A DNA stretch of 64,000 nucleotides, taken from JBBROS01 sp963792675 (GTDB taxonomy: Bacteria; Pseudomonadota; Alphaproteobacteria; Acetobacterales; Acetobacteraceae). Position numbers and translations under genes: made by a program. The notes below the pieces were generated by a model. The model was not told the DNA's origin and searched no databases. It was given only the letters and a program-made list of their open reading frames with translations. The stretch is taken from the NCBI GenBank assembly GCA_963792675.1, contig CAWBWT010000001.1, positions 86,632 to 150,631 on the forward strand, in the 5' to 3' direction. Each line of letters begins with the position of its first letter. Positions within the stretch are counted from its first letter, which is position 1. This document shows positions 61,503 through 64,000 of the stretch, one piece after another.

Positions 61503-63326
61503 TCACTCGACCGTCACCGATTTCGCGAGGTTGCGCGGCTGGTCCACGTCGGTGCCGCGCAGCACAGCCGTGTGATAGGCCAGCATCTGCACCGCCACCG
61601 CATACAGGATCGGCGCCACGAACGGGTCCACCGCCGGCAGTTCCAGCGCCTCGACCGCGATGCCGCGCAGCCGGGCGCAGCCGGCCGCGTCGCTCAGCAC
61701 GACGATCTGGCCGCCGCGGGCGCCGGCCTCCTGGACGTTGCTGGCGGTTTTCTCGAACAGCGGCCCGGACGGCACGATCGACAGGATCGGCACCTGGCGG
61801 TCGATCAGCGCGATCGGGCCATGCTTCATCTCGCCCGCCGCGTAGCCTTCGGCATGGATGTAGCAGATCTCCTTCAGCTTCAGCGCCGCTTCCAGCGCGA
61901 TCGCGTGGCCGGTCCCGCGCCCCAGGCACAGCACGTCGCGCGCTGCGGCCATCCGCTCGGCCAGGCGCTTGATCGGCCCGTCCAGCGCCAGCACCTCGGC
62001 GGCCCGGCTCGGCAGTTCCAGCAAATGCTGCACCAGCCGCGCTTCTTCCGCCGCCTCCATCGTGTTGCGGTCGCGGGCCGCCGCCACCGCCAGGCACGCG
62101 AGCACCGTCAGCTGCGCGGTGAACGCCTTGGTGCTCGCAACCCCGATCTCTGGCCCGGCCACCGTCTCGAGCACGACGTCGCTTTCGCGCGCCATGGTGC
62201 TTTCCGGCACATTGAGGATGCTCATGACGTGCTGCCCGGCGCCGCGCATGAACCGCAGCGCGGCCAGTGTATCGGCGGTCTCGCCGCTTTGGCTCACGAG
62301 CAGGCCGACGCCACCCTCCGGCAGCGGCGGCGCGCGATAGCGCAGCTCGCTCGCCACATCGATGTCGACCGGCAGGCGCGCGAGGTCTTCCAGCCAATGG
62401 CGCCCGGCCATGCCCGCATAGTAGGTACTGCCGCAGCCGCTGACCGACACGCGTGGAACCTCGTTCCAGCGGAACGGCAGCTCCGGCAGCGTCACTGCGC
62501 GCGTGGCCGAGTCGAGCATGCGGGCGAGCGTCTGGCCGATCGCGGCCGGATGCTCGTGCAGCTCCTTTTCCATGAAGTGGCGGTAGCCGTCCTTGCCGAC
62601 GACGGCGCCGGTTTGCACCGTCACCCGGATCGGCCGGTTGACCGCGTCGCCGTCCGCGTTGAACACCGCGGCACCGGTGCCCGACAGCACCGTCCAGTCG
62701 CCATCCTGCAGGTAGGCGATCCGCCGGGTCATGGGCGCCAGGGCCAGGCTGTCGCTGCCGAGATACATCGCGGTGTCGCCGAACCCGATCGCCAGCGGGG
62801 CGCCGTGCTGCGCCCCGATCATCAGGCCGGGCTGGTTGGCGAACACCAAGGCCAGCGCGTAGGCGCCCTCCAACCGGGCGAACGCCGCCCGCGCAGCGTC
62901 CACCGGCGCCTGGCCCTGGCGAAGATGCAGGTCCACCAGCTGTGCCACCGTCTCGGTGTCGGTCTCGGTCTCGAACACCTGGCCGGCTGCTTCCAGCTCG
63001 AGGCGGAGCTCGGCGTGGTTCTCGATGATGCCGTTATGCACCACGCTGACGAGCGGCGTGCCGTGCGGGTGCGCGTTCCGCTGGGTGGGCGCGCCATGGG
63101 TGGCCCAGCGGGTATGGCCGATGCCGGTGGTGCCGGACAGCGGCTCCTGCTGCAGCACGGAAGCGAGGTTCACGAGCTTGCCGGCTGCCCGGCGCCGCTC
63201 GATGCGGTCCTCCACCAGGGTCGCGATCCCCGCGCTGTCATAGCCGCGGTACTCCAGCCGTTGCAGCGCGCCGAGCAGAACCGGTGCGGCTGCTTCCGAA
63301 CCGACGACGCCGACGATGCCACACAT
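61503..63326 (-). CDS. glmS: Glutamine-fructose-6-phosphate aminotransferase
   Basis: 607 residues. First committed step to UDP-N-acetylglucosamine in the cytoplasm. The start at 63326 gives MCGIVGVVGS with Cys2 as N-terminal nucleophile after Met removal. Glutaminase domain: GIGHTRWATHGAPTQRNAHPHG. Two SIS domains: RVSVSGCGSTYYAGMAGRHWLEDL, LLVSQSGETADTLAALR and VLCLGRGTGHAIALEAALKLKEICYIHAEGYAAGEMKHGP. C-terminus QPRNLAKSVTVE is the conserved ending. The extension to 63359 is not needed. No riboswitch is evident in the short upstream gap. Confidence 0.97.
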   Translation of the reverse strand: MCGIVGVVGSEAAAPVLLGALQRLEYRGYDSAGIATLVEDRIERRRAAGKLVNLASVLQQEPLSGTTGIGHTRWATHGAPTQRNAHPHGTPLVSVVHNGIIENHAELRLELEAAGQVFETETDTETVAQLVDLHLRQGQAPVDAARAAFARLEGAYALALVFANQPGLMIGAQHGAPLAIGFGDTAMYLGSDSLALAPMTRRIAYLQDGDWTVLSGTGAAVFNADGDAVNRPIRVTVQTGAVVGKDGYRHFMEKELHEHPAAIGQTLARMLDSATRAVTLPELPFRWNEVPRVSVSGCGSTYYAGMAGRHWLEDLARLPVDIDVASELRYRAPPLPEGGVGLLVSQSGETADTLAALRFMRGAGQHVMSILNVPESTMARESDVVLETVAGPEIGVASTKAFTAQLTVLACLAVAAARDRNTMEAAEEARLVQHLLELPSRAAEVLALDGPIKRLAERMAAARDVLCLGRGTGHAIALEAALKLKEICYIHAEGYAAGEMKHGPIALIDRQVPILSIVPSGPLFEKTASNVQEAGARGGQIVVLSDAAGCARLRGIAVEALELPAVDPFVAPILYAVAVQMLAYHTAVLRGTDVDQPRNLAKSVTVE

Positions 63327-63379
63327 TCTGCTCGCCCCTTTGTCTCTCGCTCCGGTCACGCCGAAGGTTGTGGCGCGAC

Positions 63380-64000
63380 CTACTGCACAGATCGGAGATG
63401 CTGCAGCGCCAATATATCCTTTACTGAGCGGGCAGTGCCGGACGGGGCAGGTCGATCACCAGGATCGTTCTCTTGTGCCTGGAACGGGACAAGCACCGAC
63501 GCGATCTTGGCGTTCGCCGCGCGGCCTTTCGGCACAGCCTGATCGACTGCGCGTTGCCGACCTGAGGACAAAGGACCTAAGTCAGCAAGCGGAGATAAGC
63601 ATTCTGTCATTTCAGACGCAGTGGTCAGCAACCGTCCTTTGAGTGCAGCTTCAGTTCGATTGTGAACCCCCAGTTTCGAGATCACACTATGTACATGAGC
63701 CTTTACCGTGCTTTGCGATAAACCAAGGCGATAAGCGATCACTTTATTTGGGATACCGTCTTTGAGGAGATCCAATACTGAGCGTTCTCGTGGAGTCAGC
63801 CCATTCACTAATTTGACTGGTTCAACACTGACGCAATTTTTCCCATCATACTGTGCAGCTTGAGGCTGTTCCTCCGATAGCTTCGGTCGGTAGTGCTCTC
63901 CGGCAGCGATCAATTGCAGCGCAGCTGCCGCGGCCCGCGGACTGCTGGTTGTTGGGACATAGCTCACGATGCCGACGTGACTGAGATGTGTCAGGACTGA
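63380..64000 (-). CDS. LuxR/NarL-type response regulator, 5' end outside the window
   Basis: The visible part ends a receiver domain (HVGIVSYVPTTSSPRAAAAALQLIAAGEHYRP) and then has the DNA-binding domain LTPRERSVLDLLKDGIPNKVIAYRLGLSQSTVKAHVHSVISKLGVHNRTEAAL. A GTG at 63967 is not the true start, since the frame stays open to the window edge and the preceding residues match receiver beta-5/alpha-5. The C-terminal 75 residues are a low-complexity extension. It is upstream of glmS on the same strand but separated by about 50 bases. Confidence 0.88.
   Translation of the reverse strand, partial: SVLTHLSHVGIVSYVPTTSSPRAAAAALQLIAAGEHYRPKLSEEQPQAAQYDGKNCVSVEPVKLVNGLTPRERSVLDLLKDGIPNKVIAYRLGLSQSTVKAHVHSVISKLGVHNRTEAALKGRLLTTASEMTECLSPLADLGPLSSGRQRAVDQAVPKGRAANAKIASVLVPFQAQENDPGDRPAPSGTARSVKDILALQHLRSVQ

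Noticed and set aside
63325..63380. glmS ribozyme or riboswitch upstream of glmS
   Set aside because: The gap to the next gene is about 50 bases, too short for the known glmS ribozyme, which is also not typical of alphaproteobacteria.
1..64000. CRISPR arrays
   Set aside because: All direct repeats seen are short tandem duplications, RTX-coding repeats or iterons without spacer-repeat periodicity; no cas-like genes were seen.
1..64000. tRNA and rRNA genes
   Set aside because: No cloverleaf with a GGTTCGA-type T-arm and matching acceptor stem, and no rRNA-like conserved stretch, was recognised by eye; a covariance scan would be needed to exclude them.

Overview
The window is GC-rich DNA, and its gene content and protein styles fit an alphaproteobacterium, most likely of the family Acetobacteraceae. 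The pointers are a small-plasmid RepA of the acetic-acid-bacterium/sphingomonad type, a sorbosone-dehydrogenase-like protein, RTX proteins and a complete benzoate-to-catechol-to-muconolactone route. This placement is inferred from family recognition only; no database was searched.

Layout. 1-8.5 kb: a GT4 glycosyltransferase, an XRE regulator overlapping a decayed PIN toxin, a sorbosone-dehydrogenase-like protein with a membrane partner, the chromate transporter chrA, a small RTX protein, a DUF892 protein and an M48 protease. 8.57-10.8 kb: a plasmid replicon (repA, iterons, DnaA box) next to a DUF2442/DUF4160 pair. 10.8-15.5 kb: a type-2 ileS and a DJ-1 gene, both frameshifted. 15.7-30.9 kb: a lipoprotein, an MFS transporter, a very large KaiC-KaiC-PAS-histidine-kinase-receiver fusion, phoD, secreted proteins, a broken anti-sigma factor gene, a CocE hydrolase, a DHH-uvsE-msrA repair cluster and an EamA exporter. 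31-39.3 kb: benABCD-catABC under a divergent LysR gene, with a perfect ATAC-N7-GTAT site between them, plus an SDR.

39.3-46.7 kb is a graveyard of mobile DNA: a truncated coiled-coil gene, a Tn3-type tnpA fragment and resolvase split by a complete IS256-type element (8-bp target duplication), a 390-residue cargo gene of unknown function, a GT32 glycosyltransferase split by an IS3 element, and a relaxase fragment. 46.7-50.2 kb carries a GT92 glycosyltransferase and two methyltransferase-like genes of less GC-rich composition, then a fragment of a LigD-type ligase. 50.4-57.5 kb is one giant secreted animal-type haem peroxidase with RTX repeats. 57.5-64 kb holds an unknown protein, a degenerate receiver, an intact IS1634 element with target duplication, glmS and a LuxR-type regulator running off the edge.

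A cross-cutting feature is that many otherwise full-length genes (ileS, DJ-1, benA, two transposases, the peroxidase twice) are broken by single-base indels, mostly in homopolymers. This points to uncorrected assembly errors at least as much as to gene decay. Other lesions, namely the IS insertions, an 8-bp duplication, in-frame stops and truncations, look biologically real.
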